64,000 nt of DNA, taken from assembly GCA_036172665.1 (NCBI GenBank), contig CM069872.1, forward strand, positions 48,532,101-48,596,100. The letters run 5' to 3'. Below the pieces are notes generated by a model. It was not told the origin of the DNA, did not search any database, and was given only the letters and a program-made list of their open reading frames with translations. Position numbers and translations under genes: made by a program. This stretch comes from Prosopocoilus inquinatus. Taxonomy: Eukaryota; Arthropoda; Insecta; Coleoptera; Lucanidae. Shown here piece after piece: positions 39,378-51,700 of the stretch (within the stretch, counting starts at the first letter, position 1; each line of letters starts with the position of its first letter).

Positions 39378-41936
39378 TTAGCCAAACCGCACTTTAAAAC
39401 CTCGATTGACAGCAGCGTTAATGGTTTTTACTTCCACGTAATTGCTGTCAATTGAATAGACGGTTCTTGTATCTTTTCCCTTTTCTGAGTTTGCGAAGGC
39501 TGTACGTAATCCAGAAGGTGGCCTATAAAGCAGAATGGATCCAATAATCAAAGGTCTTCCGTAGTAAGCGTCTTCATCAATGATGTTAAGAAAGAAGAAC
39601 TCATTGTAGAAGTCGAACCTGTAGTAGTCGTAAACGTTATTCGTGTAATTGAAGCTTTCAAGGTCGTCAACGAACAAAGTCCCGGTGGCCTGTTCGTTAA
39701 CGTCGAGGAAAATGTAGATGTTTAGTGGTTCTAAATGAGTGTAAACCGATGAACGGCCGCTGGTGTCTTGCCTTATGACGATACCACCACCTCGGTAGAA
39801 TACTGGAATGTGATCCAAATTAACGCCAACGGTTGTAAATCCAGCACCGACGTATAACAGGTTGTTTTCAACATCATACCAATATTCACTGAAGCCCCCG
39901 GGAAGGTAAACAGAGACCTGAGTTGCACCTGCTTCAGTCACGGGGTGCACCAAAATATTAGAACCGACCAACCACTGATCATCGATGTCTAAAGTGTTCG
40001 GGTCTGAAGAATACTGATAGGAGAGCGGACGGATGACGGGAGTGAGATATCGTTCATGCTCAAAAAATAGAGTGTACCATGCGAATAAGTGATTGTAGCG
40101 TTCTCTTAGTGCTCGACGAATGCGTGTCTGTATCTCCTCAGAGAATAAATACGGTTCACGTCTCTCGGTGTACATGCTAGAGTGGGCTCTATAGAAAGGT
40201 AGCCACGCCCCTGCTTGGTACCATCTTTGAAGTAACTCCTCTTCGGGGTTTCCATCAAAGCCCCCGACATCAGCTCCGCTGAAGGTAATCCCCGACAGAG
40301 ACAGCGTAAGCAACATGGGGAAACTAATTCGGAGATGTTCCCAGGAAGCCACGTTATCACCTGTCCACACTGCTGAGTACCGTTGAGAGCCAGCGAAGAA
40401 GGAACGTGTCAGCACAAATGGCCTTTTATTATTTTCATACCTAATTAGAAGTCCGTTGTGAGTTGCAACCGTCTGGGTAAACCCGTACATGTTGTGGACA
40501 TCACGATGCTGCCATCCGCCATAATGCACCAAGTCTCTCGGCATGGTTTTCTCAAAGATATCAAAGACCGATGGCTCATTCATATCGTTCCAGATGTATA
40601 AAATATCGGTTCCATCTGGGAACTTGTCCATTGCAAATAGGCTCGAGTACCATGCAGAACCCTCTGGGTGGTGATAATCGAGGTAACTGCTGAGGCCCGG
40701 CCAGCACATTCCTTGGAAGTCAGTGCCATTCGGGTTCTTTACGAAATACCCATTCGCTGTTGCGATGTCAAAAACGAAATAGCCCTCTTCGACTTTGTAA
40801 TGGGGGTCGATGATGGCCACCATTTTTCTTCCGGTTGAATTAAAGAATACCTGCATTGCCACTGGATTGGGGAAATTCACGTAATCCCAGGTGAAGTATT
40901 TAAAAGAATCTGTGTAGTCGATGTCCAACCAGATCACATCCAACGGTAGATTGTGATTGTCAAATTCTCTTACGACGGTTTCAGCATCTTCCTGGCTCAT
41001 GTAACTCCATCTGCATTGGTGGTGCCCTAGTGCAAAAAACTGAGGTAAAGGCGTAGCCCCAGTTAATCTAGTGTACTGTCTCACAGACTCTGCGAGCGTT
41101 GGCCCAGGGAGAACAAAGAAGTCCAAGACTCCGCTTTCCGTTATAAACAACGCGTCTACATGATTTACCGCATTGTTGATATCAACGAAGGTTTGGGCCG
41201 AGTTCAACCAGAAAATTCCAGTTGTCCTTTGAGTTCCATGCGCATACAGTACAGCCACCGTCCCATATAAAGCCTCTTGTGTCCCGATGGGGTACGCAGG
41301 GAAATCCACGTTCCACAACCGATAAGGATTTCGTCCCCCAGGGGCGGTTGTCTGCAAAGAAAGCCACTCGGCATGTTCCGGAATACCATAAGCCCTCACA
41401 GCTTGCGGGAAATTAAAATCCAAGGCAATCGATTGGTCATCTTCCTCTGTGTTGTAGGTCAATCTTCCTTGCTGGTTGATGACACTCACTAGGGTTTCAT
41501 GTTCGTACACGTCAAGCCTGAACGGATCAAAGTTGATGGCTAAGGTGGTGTTGTCCGTTCCAAATGCATTTGCAACACCGTCTTCGTCATAATGCACAAA
41601 AAAGTTTATCGGTCTTTGAAAGTCGGCGAGAGCTTCTGGCACGGAGTGTCTTCGTTGCTCTGGATCTTCAATCGTCACACGAATTATACCGTCCGGGTAC
41701 GAGAAAAGCTGTAGTTTAAACACCTTTTGACTCGCGGTGTTTATTAAGTTGGCCTCTAAACTTCCTCCAAAGTAATTTACTAAAACGGATTGCCTATCCA
41801 GGACGTAAGAGAATGGCGGCGGGACTTCATTTCGTATTCTATAGCAGAAGTACTCATCATCGCAAGTATTCCATTGTGTTTTAACAGTTGTTAATGTGCA
41901 CAGTAAAATAGTAATTACATAAAGACTAACTGACAT
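39378..41936 (-). CDS. Secreted GH31 alpha-glucosidase, intronless, 852 aa (cluster gene 3)
   Basis: Third GH31 paralogue, single exon. ATG at 41936 starts a signal peptide (MSVSLYVITILLCTLTTVKT), followed by QWNTCDDEYFCYRIRN with the family Cys pair. Catalytic motifs: WNDMNEPSVF with nucleophile Asp451, and WTGDN with acid/base Asp527. One local difference from the others is FSGADVGGF where genes 1 and 2 have FCG. Also present are LDIDYTDSFKYFTWDY, HYGGWQHRDVHNMYGF and ERREPYLF. The C-terminus ends NRGFKVRFG with no retention signal. TATTTATA at 41988-41995 (TATAAATA on the coding strand) lies 52 bp before the ATG. Like its neighbours it lacks the acidic linker of ER glucosidase II. Confidence 0.95.
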   Translation of the reverse strand: MSVSLYVITILLCTLTTVKTQWNTCDDEYFCYRIRNEVPPPFSYVLDRQSVLVNYFGGSLEANLINTASQKVFKLQLFSYPDGIIRVTIEDPEQRRHSVPEALADFQRPINFFVHYDEDGVANAFGTDNTTLAINFDPFRLDVYEHETLVSVINQQGRLTYNTEEDDQSIALDFNFPQAVRAYGIPEHAEWLSLQTTAPGGRNPYRLWNVDFPAYPIGTQEALYGTVAVLYAHGTQRTTGIFWLNSAQTFVDINNAVNHVDALFITESGVLDFFVLPGPTLAESVRQYTRLTGATPLPQFFALGHHQCRWSYMSQEDAETVVREFDNHNLPLDVIWLDIDYTDSFKYFTWDYVNFPNPVAMQVFFNSTGRKMVAIIDPHYKVEEGYFVFDIATANGYFVKNPNGTDFQGMCWPGLSSYLDYHHPEGSAWYSSLFAMDKFPDGTDILYIWNDMNEPSVFDIFEKTMPRDLVHYGGWQHRDVHNMYGFTQTVATHNGLLIRYENNKRPFVLTRSFFAGSQRYSAVWTGDNVASWEHLRISFPMLLTLSLSGITFSGADVGGFDGNPEEELLQRWYQAGAWLPFYRAHSSMYTERREPYLFSEEIQTRIRRALRERYNHLFAWYTLFFEHERYLTPVIRPLSYQYSSDPNTLDIDDQWLVGSNILVHPVTEAGATQVSVYLPGGFSEYWYDVENNLLYVGAGFTTVGVNLDHIPVFYRGGGIVIRQDTSGRSSVYTHLEPLNIYIFLDVNEQATGTLFVDDLESFNYTNNVYDYYRFDFYNEFFFLNIIDEDAYYGRPLIIGSILLYRPPSGLRTAFANSEKGKDTRTVYSIDSNYVEVKTINAAVNRGFKVRFG

Positions 41937-42832
41937 TTTCTGTGAAGCAGCTCAAACAGAAATGAGATTCTTACAAGCTAAGCAGTTTATTTATAATATT
42001 CTGATTATAGATAGAAGAGTGATAAAAAAATTGTTGTAGCTAGAAATGACACATCATTGATATTAACGCAATAGGAAAATTCTGTTAGTACATCTTCAAG
42101 AGCTGAGATGGTATCTTCTTCTTTTTTTTTGGAAGTCATTGATCTGATTAAAGGTGAAGTGCTTCCTGTTTTGCTGAGCCCCTTGTGATGTCAATCAAAA
42201 AAAAAGTTTACATGTTTCTATGCCAAAAAGATAGCGAGTACATTCTTTAAATGTACGTTTTTAATATGTTTTACTTAGCAATAGGTCATAAACTAGTAAG
42301 TATAAAAGTTGTAATAACAAGGTTCTGGAAATCAGTTAGTACAAGGTCTTTGGATTTGATTGGCATTTACTTGACAGGGTTTAGAAGGGACTTGTACAAT
42401 CTCCCCCCCCCCTCTTGACCTTTTGATTAAAAGTACAGTGGCGGCAAAATTTATTTTTCATTTTGTGGCCGTCTAAAGATCACTTTAATTTAAAATATTT
42501 GCTTGGTTTCTGTAAATTCATCTTCTATATATTTTCTTAATCCTTTCATTTGCTTAAATCGCATAAATACTTGAAATGTAAATTTGTAAAAATCAAATTC
42601 AAAACCTACACCTATGTTAAACGCTATCTCAAATCAGATGAGATCTAAAATTACCTAAAAATGACATTGTGTTTCCAAATCCTTTCAAGCATTTTATCCT
42701 CTATTATAACTTATAAATTGTCGTTTTAGAAGGTTGTAAGGGAGTAAGAAAACATTCAAATCTGTGAGTTTCTACTTGTAATAAAAACTTAACAGACATT
42801 TTTTGTTTTTGTTACATGAAACCTAAATATGT
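41937..42832. other. Intergenic between GH31 gene 3 and RpS27A
   Basis: Contains the promoter of GH31 gene 3 and the downstream region of RpS27A. One C-run (about 42404-42413) stands out. No gene, repeat family or RNA was recognised. Confidence 0.6.
41988..41995 (-). promoter_or_regulatory. TATA box of GH31 gene 3
   Basis: TATAAATA on the minus strand, 52 bp before the ATG. This predicts a leader of about 20-25 nt, as compact as that of gene 1. Confidence 0.6.
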
Positions 42833-43393
<561 letters not shown>

Positions 43394-43635
43394 CTATCTG
43401 AAAAGTAACATCACGAAAATGTACTATCGTGATATTTAAGCAAAGCAAAGAAAATATAAAAATTATTTTCGTTTCATAACTTTATAATATATATTAATTC
43501 TTCTGTAGTCTATTTACATTAACATTCACAGTAGTTTCTTTTTATCAATGGACAAAAAAAAAAGAACAGAGTTTCAGTACAATTTTATTTTTCCAAAAAT
43601 CAGATAACAAAAGAAGAAGCATACAACTTCATTAT

Positions 43636-44415
43636 TTATACTAAAAGAACAGCATTAATACATCCGTCATTTTCCGGATTGTTTGTGACTTGCGCATACT
43701 TGCCCCACACAATTTTACCGGCTTGCGTGACGAGACCCAACTCTGATATGTTAACTTCGATCACAGTGCCTTTAGTAATCACACCCAAACTGGTAAACAT
43801 AGGAGAACTCGGGTTCTTCTTGACTCCAATAATCGGCAAGCAAAAGGTGGCTTTTAATTCTGGATGTGTCACGTGTGCCTTCTTGAATCTGAGTGCCATC
43901 GGCCTAATAAACCGTTCAAATTTCGGTGGTTTTCTTGTGAATCCCTCCCCGACGAACGTCACTTTTGTCACCATGCGCTTCCAGGCTTTTCGTTTTGATT
44001 TTCCAGATTTAACAACCCTAAGTACTTCAGCGTCTGATTGGGCCCTAACTTTTGGAATGGGGACGTCCCATTTGCCCGCTTTCTCCTTTCGCTTTTGCTT
44101 GATCATGTTGGATAATACTTTTGCTCGGGACTGCACATCTCGATCGAGGAGGTAAACCGGCACAGCACCTTCAGCGACCTTCTCGGTAGTCTTTTTGATT
44201 TTTTTCTCCTCGTGCGCCTTGATCTTCTTCTTCATCTGTATCTTCTCATTTCGCCTCTGCTTGTTGAATATTTTGGCTTTTATTCCGCGTAGGCTTTTCG
44301 CCACTTGAGCACGTTTGTGTGGTTCACGTGCCTCACGCTTCCGCTTACGCTCTTCATAGTCGAGACGTCGACCGTGTAACTTACGGTGACGTTCAATGTA
44401 CTCGTTCTGTGGCAT
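43636..44415 (-). CDS. NSA2: Ribosome biogenesis protein NSA2 (eS8-like), 259 aa
   Basis: Nucleolar assembly factor for the 60S subunit (27S pre-rRNA processing). Single coding exon. ATG at 44415 ([20 protein letters not shown]); an open frame continues 8 codons upstream but crosses acceptor ATTGCAG (exon edge 44422), so those codons are not used. The N-terminal half is very basic ([32 protein letters not shown]). The C-terminal half is the NSA2/S8e beta-barrel, ending [30 protein letters not shown]. Length is normal. A non-coding first exon ending at 44559 (GCGAG|GTAAGT) probably precedes it. It is co-oriented with RpS27A; both serve ribosome production. Confidence 0.97.
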   Translation of the reverse strand: MPQNEYIERHRKLHGRRLDYEERKRKREAREPHKRAQVAKSLRGIKAKIFNKQRRNEKIQMKKKIKAHEEKKIKKTTEKVAEGAVPVYLLDRDVQSRAKVLSNMIKQKRKEKAGKWDVPIPKVRAQSDAEVLRVVKSGKSKRKAWKRMVTKVTFVGEGFTRKPPKFERFIRPMALRFKKAHVTHPELKATFCLPIIGVKKNPSSPMFTSLGVITKGTVIEVNISELGLVTQAGKIVWGKYAQVTNNPENDGCINAVLLV

Positions 44416-45145
44416 CTTAGATCTGCAATAATGAGGCAATTAAACGCACTATTACAGGGTGGATAATCATATTCAAAGACACTGCGAATTACTTTTGAAT
44501 ATGACTATCACACATGTGATATCACACCAGATCAGTCACACCATAATTAGGTACTTACCTCGCTGATTGCTTGGCTTACGCACAAAGTTCTTCGACTTAA
44601 ATAGTCATATTCAAAAAGTAAACACAGTTTACACGCAAACGTACGTAACGAACGTAATTTCACAAAACAAAATGAACCTAACCACAAAAAACATGTGATT
44701 AAGTAATTAACGAATTACAGCAGAAAATGTTGTTATATTAACCATTCTGTTTTAATAAATGAAACTTAAGTCGACGTAACATTAATTAATACAGCAATAA
44801 TTAAAAGAAATGTGTTAAAAAGCTTCTGCTTACCCTCTATTCCACCATGACACACAATAAAAAGAACTGACGTCATTAACCGGAAGAGGAAAATAACAAT
44901 TAATAAAAATGTACCTTTAAACGATATAATATATGCAATTTATTTTACCTTCAGAAATTAAATATCAATCTACGAATTATTTAATGAACAGGGCTAATTT
45001 TGTAGTAGAATTTATAATAAAGCTCGAAATTCAATGTAATCTTGATCATCGTAGTACATCGGTAATGTGGGTATCTATCATGTTAACATTTTAGGTTATG
45101 TACCTCCGAATGTTGTTATGGTTATTATTAATTAATTAATTTGCA
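44416..45145. promoter_or_regulatory. Divergent upstream region, NSA2 / Cyclin K
   Basis: A 730-bp region between head-to-head genes. On the minus strand, acceptor ATTGCAG (44423-) and donor GAG|GTAAGT (44558-) outline a 5' UTR intron of NSA2. The intron contains a hairpin, ATCATATTCAAAG / CTTTTGAATATGACT (about 44466-44507), and AGTCATATTCAAAA recurs at about 44607. No TATA box was seen, as usual for housekeeping genes. Confidence 0.5.
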
Positions 45146-46397
45146 ATGCCTTGCTGGTATTATGATAAAAAGGAACTGAAGAACACGCCTTCCGCCCAAG
45201 ATGGAATCGATTACGAGACCGAAATGCGATATCGAAAAGAAGGTAAACATTGCGTGTTCTAAACGTAGGTATAGTTGTTTTTTCAAATAAATTTTTGCAG
45301 GTGCACGCTTTATTATAGACACAGGTTCTAAAATGGACTTGGGCTATAACACAACAGCCACTGGAGTTGTTTACTTTCATCGATTTTACATGTTTCACTC
45401 CTTCCGACAGTTCCCCAGGTATGTTACTGCCTGTTGCTGTCTATTTCTGGCAGGAAAAGTCGAGGAGACTCCCAAGAAATGCAAGGATATTATCAAGACA
45501 GCTCGTGGTTTATTGTCGGATCAGAAATTCGCGACGTTTGGGGACGATCCTAAAGAAGAAGTAAAACTCCCTTAAGCTTTGTTTAATCAAAAAAACAATG
45601 TTTTGCATTTCTAGGTCATGACTTTAGAGAGAATCCTACTGCAAACGATCAAATTCGACTTGCAAGTTGAACATCCGTATAGTTACTTATTAAAGTATGC
45701 TAAATGTTTGAAAGGTGATAAAACCAAGCTGCAGAAGATGGTGCAAATGGCCTGGACATTCGTGAATGACAGCTTGTGTACAACCTTGGCATTGCAGTGG
45801 GAACCAGAAATAATAGCTGTTGCTCTCATGTACTTAGCCGGAAAATTAAGTCAGTTTGAAGTAATTGATTGGGTAGGAAGAACGGCCAAACATCTGCGCT
45901 GGTGGGACATGTTCGTGGAAGATGTTACAATGGATCTCTTGGAAGACATATGCCATCAAGTTTTGGATTTGTATTCACAGACAACCCCCGCTACAGCCCC
46001 TGATAGTCCCCCACTCTTACCAAGGCCATCTCAAACCACCCAAGCTGCCCTGGGAAAGTCAGCAAATGGGCAAGAGAAAATACAGCCTGAACCTGTGACT
46101 CCCGCAGCAAATCCTTCCACATTACCAGATGTACCTCCATTTCCTTATCCGAATCTTGCATCAACAGATCCTTATGCTACATTTCAGTATACAACTCCGA
46201 TTCCAGGTACCCATATCGCACCTCCTCCTCCGGGGCCACCCCCTCATATTGCAGCCCCTCCACTCAGTGTATACCCATTTCCAGCTCCGCCTCACTATCC
46301 TCCCATACCACCAAATCCCCCAAATAATTTTTACACTCCTCCGCCTAACCCGGCTGCACCTCCGCCTACGCACAGGCCTCCTTTTTATAATTCATAG
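45146..46397 (+). CDS. CycK: Cyclin K, 379 aa
   Basis: Regulatory cyclin of the transcription kinases CDK12/CDK13, which phosphorylate the RNA polymerase II CTD. Exons 45146-45242, 45301-45560, 45615-46397 (1140 nt, in frame). It starts [16 protein letters not shown]. The first cyclin fold covers about residues 20-140 ([32 protein letters not shown]). The second covers about 145-255 ([30 protein letters not shown]). The C-terminal 115 residues are Pro-rich ([19 protein letters not shown]), typical of cyclin K. Introns are 54-58 nt. Candidate AATAAA signals follow near 46545. Confidence 0.96.
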
Positions 46398-47427
46398 TTG
46401 CTGTGTTTATAAAAGACGTTTTATTATTAATTTGAACATGTGAAGTTCTGAAATGAAGGAAAGAAGAGGTGATTCCTGGACTAAAACAGTTTGAAACTCA
46501 AGGGACATTTTTGTTTTAAATTTTGAACAATGAGATGTTTGTCGAAATAAAAAAGTAGAAAGTAATAAAAGAGTGTTTATTTTGCATTGACTGTAATCTT
46601 GCTTAGTTCCAAACTTTCTTGGATAATAAAGTGTATTAATTAGAAGTTATTTTTTGTATGAAATTTGTTAAAAACTCACGAGAGAAATATTAAATCAACC
46701 AATTAACATAAACTATGCAGGGTTTGTTTAAAAGAATTTGCAGAAAGGTGGAATTTATCCAAACATATAAATGAAGTTCATAATGAAAGTTTTGAAAAAT
46801 TCATTAGTTATTCCTGTGGTGATAATTTTGTAAATAAATCTGAAAAGCCCATGATTTTTATTAAGAAGTTATATTTTTGATATTTAAATAAAATTGTATT
46901 AATAAAACTGAACCTCATTATCTCAATACTACAGGAATCTGTAATTGTACACCACGAATAACACATAAATCGCACTATTTGCTCGACTCGAAGATGGCAG
47001 CACCACCAATACATGAATAAATTTAATTTATTGTTATTTTAACTGTTTTCTGAATCAAAACCATTCGTTTTCGTTCGAAAAATAACGATTATTCGATTAG
47101 TGCTAACTGATTTTTACTTTTCCAGTTTTCCACTGAGAAAATATTGTTTCTCCACGACGGCATTTTAGATATCTCGAAAAAGGGGAGTGCTACAAAGGAA
47201 CGGAGCACGGTTTTGAATGCGTCTCGTCGGGCTCTATAGTCTATATTGGTGAATTTTTTCGCGATTTTAGGAGAAAAAAGGAAATTCTAAAACATTTTCG
47301 CCAAAATGTTTAATTAAAATCGGTGTGATAATATTATCGCAGTTAATAAAGCATTGAAAGACTTTTTTTTACTAGAAAATTTATTTATTTCAAACATTAG
47401 ACAAAACAACAAAACATTATATTTTAA

Positions 47428-47618
47428 GTAAAATGTTTTTTTAACTTAAACCGGACAGAAAATGAATGGAAAAACACTCAACGTTTCGCTATCGATTAAT
47501 AGCTTATAGTTCCTGTTACTTTTACCTTTATTAACAAAGCTATTAACCGACAGAGAAACGTTGAGTGTTTTTCCATTCATTTTCTGTCCGGTTTAAATTA
47601 TAATAAAAAACATTTTAC
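47428..47618. mobile_element. MITE-like family B, copy 2 (about 80-nt arms)
   Basis: GTAAAATGTTTTTTTAACTT..ACCGGACAGAAAATGAATGG..CACTCAACGTTTCGCTATCG pairs with an inverted arm ending TCCGGTTTAAATTATAATAA..CATTTTAC. The arms are about 80 nt, with a small indel near the tip and a few mismatches. The loop is short. It shares CCGGACAG and CACTCAACGTTTC with copy 1 at 33914-34054 and TTTTCATC just outside the right arm. Confidence 0.7.
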
Positions 47619-48354
47619 TTACAATTTTCATCATCATCGGACAAGAATCAATTTCACTCATTTTATTTTAATTGGTGTGACACCAAAAACATTTTGGCTT
47701 TCCATGTTGGTGACAGAACAATTGTCTAAAATGTTGAACCTTATCTATTCAAGGAACTCAAGGAGCTTAAGAGATGGATGTGCAGCCACCAACACAATTG
47801 CCTTTCAAAACGCACAATAAAGATCCAAACCTGTAAAACCGTAACAAAAGCCCCCCGTGACGCAAACTAGAAATTAACGCTAAAACAATGTACGATATAC
47901 TATACATTCTAAGATTTTAAAATTTCAAAGAACTGGACATTTAAAAAAATCAACAATCCTACCAGCTAGACAGCTATATGAGAGAACTCAAAATCCTAAA
48001 AGATATTTAATTCAAAAAATTCTTAAAAAAATTTAATCTGAGAGACTGTCACTAAAAATCCGGCGATGTTCAAGTACAAATTGTTACAAAATACTTAACG
48101 TGCTACGCTGATCATAAAGAGATTGTGATCTGGAATCCCTAAACCTTTAGTAATTTTACTATAAGTGATCTCGCATTCTAAAACTTTTAACAAATTATCA
48201 TTAAATCATGTTGCTTCATAAATAATAAAGATTTATAAGTTTCAAATAATTTAAAATGTTCCTTACATGGTTAGATATAAACTTTTATAAAAGTGAAGCT
48301 AACGACAAGCTAAAAACAATAGAGTAAATTATTAAATTATATATCAATTGATAC

Positions 48355-48420
48355 TCATCAGTCGATAGTGAAACGTTGAGTGCATTTCCAACTTTAAATT
48401 TGAAATTAAATAGTGATTTA
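48355..48420. repeat. Family B fragment
   Basis: GTCGATAGTGAAACGTTGAG then TGC is the inverted core of family B. It is followed by a short A/T-rich arm remnant (TTTAAATTTGAAATTAAA). No matching second arm was seen. Confidence 0.45.
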
Positions 48421-48777
48421 AATTAACGTAGTTGGCGACCCTGTTTGTAACAGCGCCCTCTGGATTGGGAACAGTAAATCAACATTGGAATGCGCGATAG
48501 AAATCTGTACGTCATTGATGAGCGGTGGTGTGACAGTAAGCTGTCAAAATGCGTTTCGAATATAAATAAGTTTTTAAAAAAGGAAGAAAAGGCGTAAACA
48601 CTTCCAGTACAGCAGCGTACGTAGATTATGTTTGAAATCAGTATTTCTCGCACACTATGTTAACGTCCACACAAAACAGCCACTCGTTTAGCCTCACTTT
48701 AAAGCATCTGCATTTTGTTTGGCAGACACCCTGAGTGATATACTACTCGTTGTTTTTCAGGTAAACATCAAAGAAAA

Positions 48778-51700
48778 ATGCCCTTCAAACTTAAACTGAA
48801 AAAATCTAGACACTACAGTGTAGTGTCTAAGTCTCTGTTCGTGATTTCGGTGGAAATGCTGGATAGCACAAACGTAGAATGCACACTGTCTTCAGATAGC
48901 ACCGGGCAGGACTGTTTAGACGTCGTGTGTCAGAAACTCGGTTTGAACCAACCCAAATTCTTCGGCCTACAGTACATGAGTAAAATCAGAGAGACCCTGT
49001 GCTGGTTGGAACTCGATAAACCCATAAAACGACAGCTGGATAAGCATGCAAGAGGTTTATCCGTTTACTTACGAGTTATGTATTACGTTATATCTGGCGT
49101 GAGATTATTTAATGATGAAGTTACAAGGTTAGTGTTGGTAGTATGGAATAAGCTAACTTCCACATGATCTCTGAATCATTTGTTGCCATTTCTGTTTGTA
49201 TCGTTACACGTGTGAAAATTTGGAGGGGCGGAGATATTAAATTACCATTTCAATTTAATTTAATTTAGTGTTAGTCACATCTGCACTTTTTCCTTTTGTA
49301 TTATTTACAGATATCATTATTTTCTGCAATTAAAATCAGATGTAATAGAAGGACGGATATCATGCACACCTGTACAAGCTGTGGAATTGGCCAGTTACTG
49401 TATGCAAGCTGAATTTGGTAATTTCGACGCCGAAAGACACACTGCTCATTATCTCAAAGACTTCCAACTATTTCCAAAGGTAATTTTTTCGACAATTTTT
49501 TCCAGCTTGTGGATTTCTTTTCTTTTCAGAGTTTCACAGATCCGGGTTTCTTAGAATCATTGACTGACGCAGCGAGTAGACAACACGCTGCTTTGCACAA
49601 CATACCACAGGGAACTGCTGAAGAATATTACATTTGTGCATGCCAGCGTCTCGAAGGTTACGGACAGGAACTGTTTCCGGTGAAAGACCGAAGTGGAGAT
49701 GACGCTGTTATAGGCGTATCATTGACAGGTGTTTGTGTGAGCTACCGAAGTGGACGGGAGGGTAAAAGTTACGGGTAAGATTTAAGAAATCATACTTTTT
49801 GTATCATATCTTACTACTTGTAGGGAAAAATTGTTTGATGATTGAACCTAAATTGTATCTATTGTTTGATTTGTACCCTTTACAGATGGATTGATATCAA
49901 CAATGTCATAAATCACAAAAGAGAATTCACCATAGAATCTGTGATAAGCAGCGACAAAGCAGATTTTGTGTTCCCCGACGTGGAAAGCGCGAAAAACACG
50001 TGGCGTTTCTGCGTCTTGCAGCACATCTTTTTCCGCCAGAATGAGATGAATGTGACCACCGACCAGACCGATTATAAACCCTCTCCGAATTTCCAGCAGT
50101 CACACCTTGATGATAAATTGCGCCAAGTTGAAAGTTATGAGGATGTGACGTCTTCTCAGCAGTGGGAAAGGCCAAATACTGCCCAGTCGATGGCGCAGAG
50201 GGCACAGTCGACTTCCTGTCTTGATCTGAACACACCCACCGACATAGACAAGTTGCGTAGCCTTCTGCCTTCATATCGGCCTGCCCCGGATTACGAAACC
50301 GCAATACAACAGAAGTATCGCAACTCGGCGGGGACGATTCAAACCCACCATGAGCCAATCAGAAATGCCCATCCGATTTTATACAGTTCTCAGCCGGAAA
50401 TACATCAACCAGAGACGTATTTATTCCCGGATGTGACACACAACAACATTGAACAAAAGAATTTGAACACTGCCCACTTCAACCCTGCGTACCAACAACC
50501 CCAAATCGATAACCACTCAAACATCGCTGACTTAATCGAAAACATGAGACTCCTGCATTTGTATAAACCACCCCCACCATACCCCAGCAATAGGATTAGT
50601 TCGAACTCCACCCCCGATCTCGCGGGGATTTCCCAGCAAGCAAAACCACAAGCGACTTTCTTTAATAACATCGTTTCCGGCTCAAGTCCAGATTTGGTAT
50701 CGACTGGTAACTTTCTTCACCAGCAATATTTTAAACATTATGGACAAGCTTTGTACGCCAACCAACCATCGCATCCTGTGCATAGATCACACAGTTATCT
50801 CCCCCCACAACACGGTACCTACGAGAATTTAAGCTCGATTTTCAACAACAACATGTTGGGGAGACCCCAAGCGGTTATTGTGGAAAACCCGAATATCACA
50901 AAGCACATCAAGAAGGTCTACGATGAGCACGGCAACATTATTTATTGTATGCCGGCCAACATGAAGCAAATACTCCAGGAAAATCAACTTCCTAGCACTG
51001 GATTCGTTGTGACTCGAAATCAGAATGCCATAGTGGCGCATTCGCCCGAATTGAATAGCTCAAGCGAGCCCATTTACGAGAACATCCCCTTATCATGGCA
51101 GAACAACGATGGGCAAATGCGTGCGAGAACTCAGAGCATTCATTCGGCACCGGAAGTCAGTCAGGTCGTCAACCAGAGTGTCGTCAATGCAATACAATCG
51201 AAAGTAGCTTCGAACTTGCAGCATCTGAACGTGGCTAATAACTTGGGAAGCAGGGAAAATTTGTACGCCAACATAAGCTCGCACTCCTCCAAGACGGAAT
51301 TAAATTTGCATCATTCGAGTACGAATAATTTAAGCGATACCAACAGTGTGCTGAATAGATCTGTCCAAAATTTGAATTCCACTTCTTCGCCGAGCAGGAG
51401 GGATTCCCCTGTTGCGATGAGCCGGACTAACACGTTTATTATCAATGCGAAAGTACCCGCAAGCAATTCATCTCCGTCGAGTAGCTCTCATAATGAAGAT
51501 GCTAATACCAGCGAGGCCTACACTGTCGATAGTAATTTATCATCGTCCAACGGAAGTGCAGGAAAGAAAAAGAAGAGGTGGGGAATTTTGATAGGCCGGA
51601 GCAAATCCAGTGAGAAGGTCAAGAGCGCGACCTTGGGCAGGGAGAAGGATAAGACCAAGGACAAGAATCAGAGCAACAATCGACATCGGTGGTCAACGGG

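Larger units (their letters stand above)
46398..48777. other. Intergenic, Cyclin K 3' to Pez 5'
   Basis: Holds the Cyclin K 3' UTR and the Pez promoter and 5' UTR. The Pez coding exon opens at acceptor TTTTTCAG (48759-48760), 17 nt before its ATG, so at least one upstream non-coding exon exists, perhaps near 48600-48700. It contains a 191-bp family B element (47428-47618) and a fragment (48355-48420). No other gene was seen. Confidence 0.6.

Noticed and set aside
44466..44507. Hairpin in the NSA2 5' UTR intron considered as a snoRNA
   Set aside because: No C/D or H/ACA box pair in the right positions. The stem looks like a simple inverted repeat.
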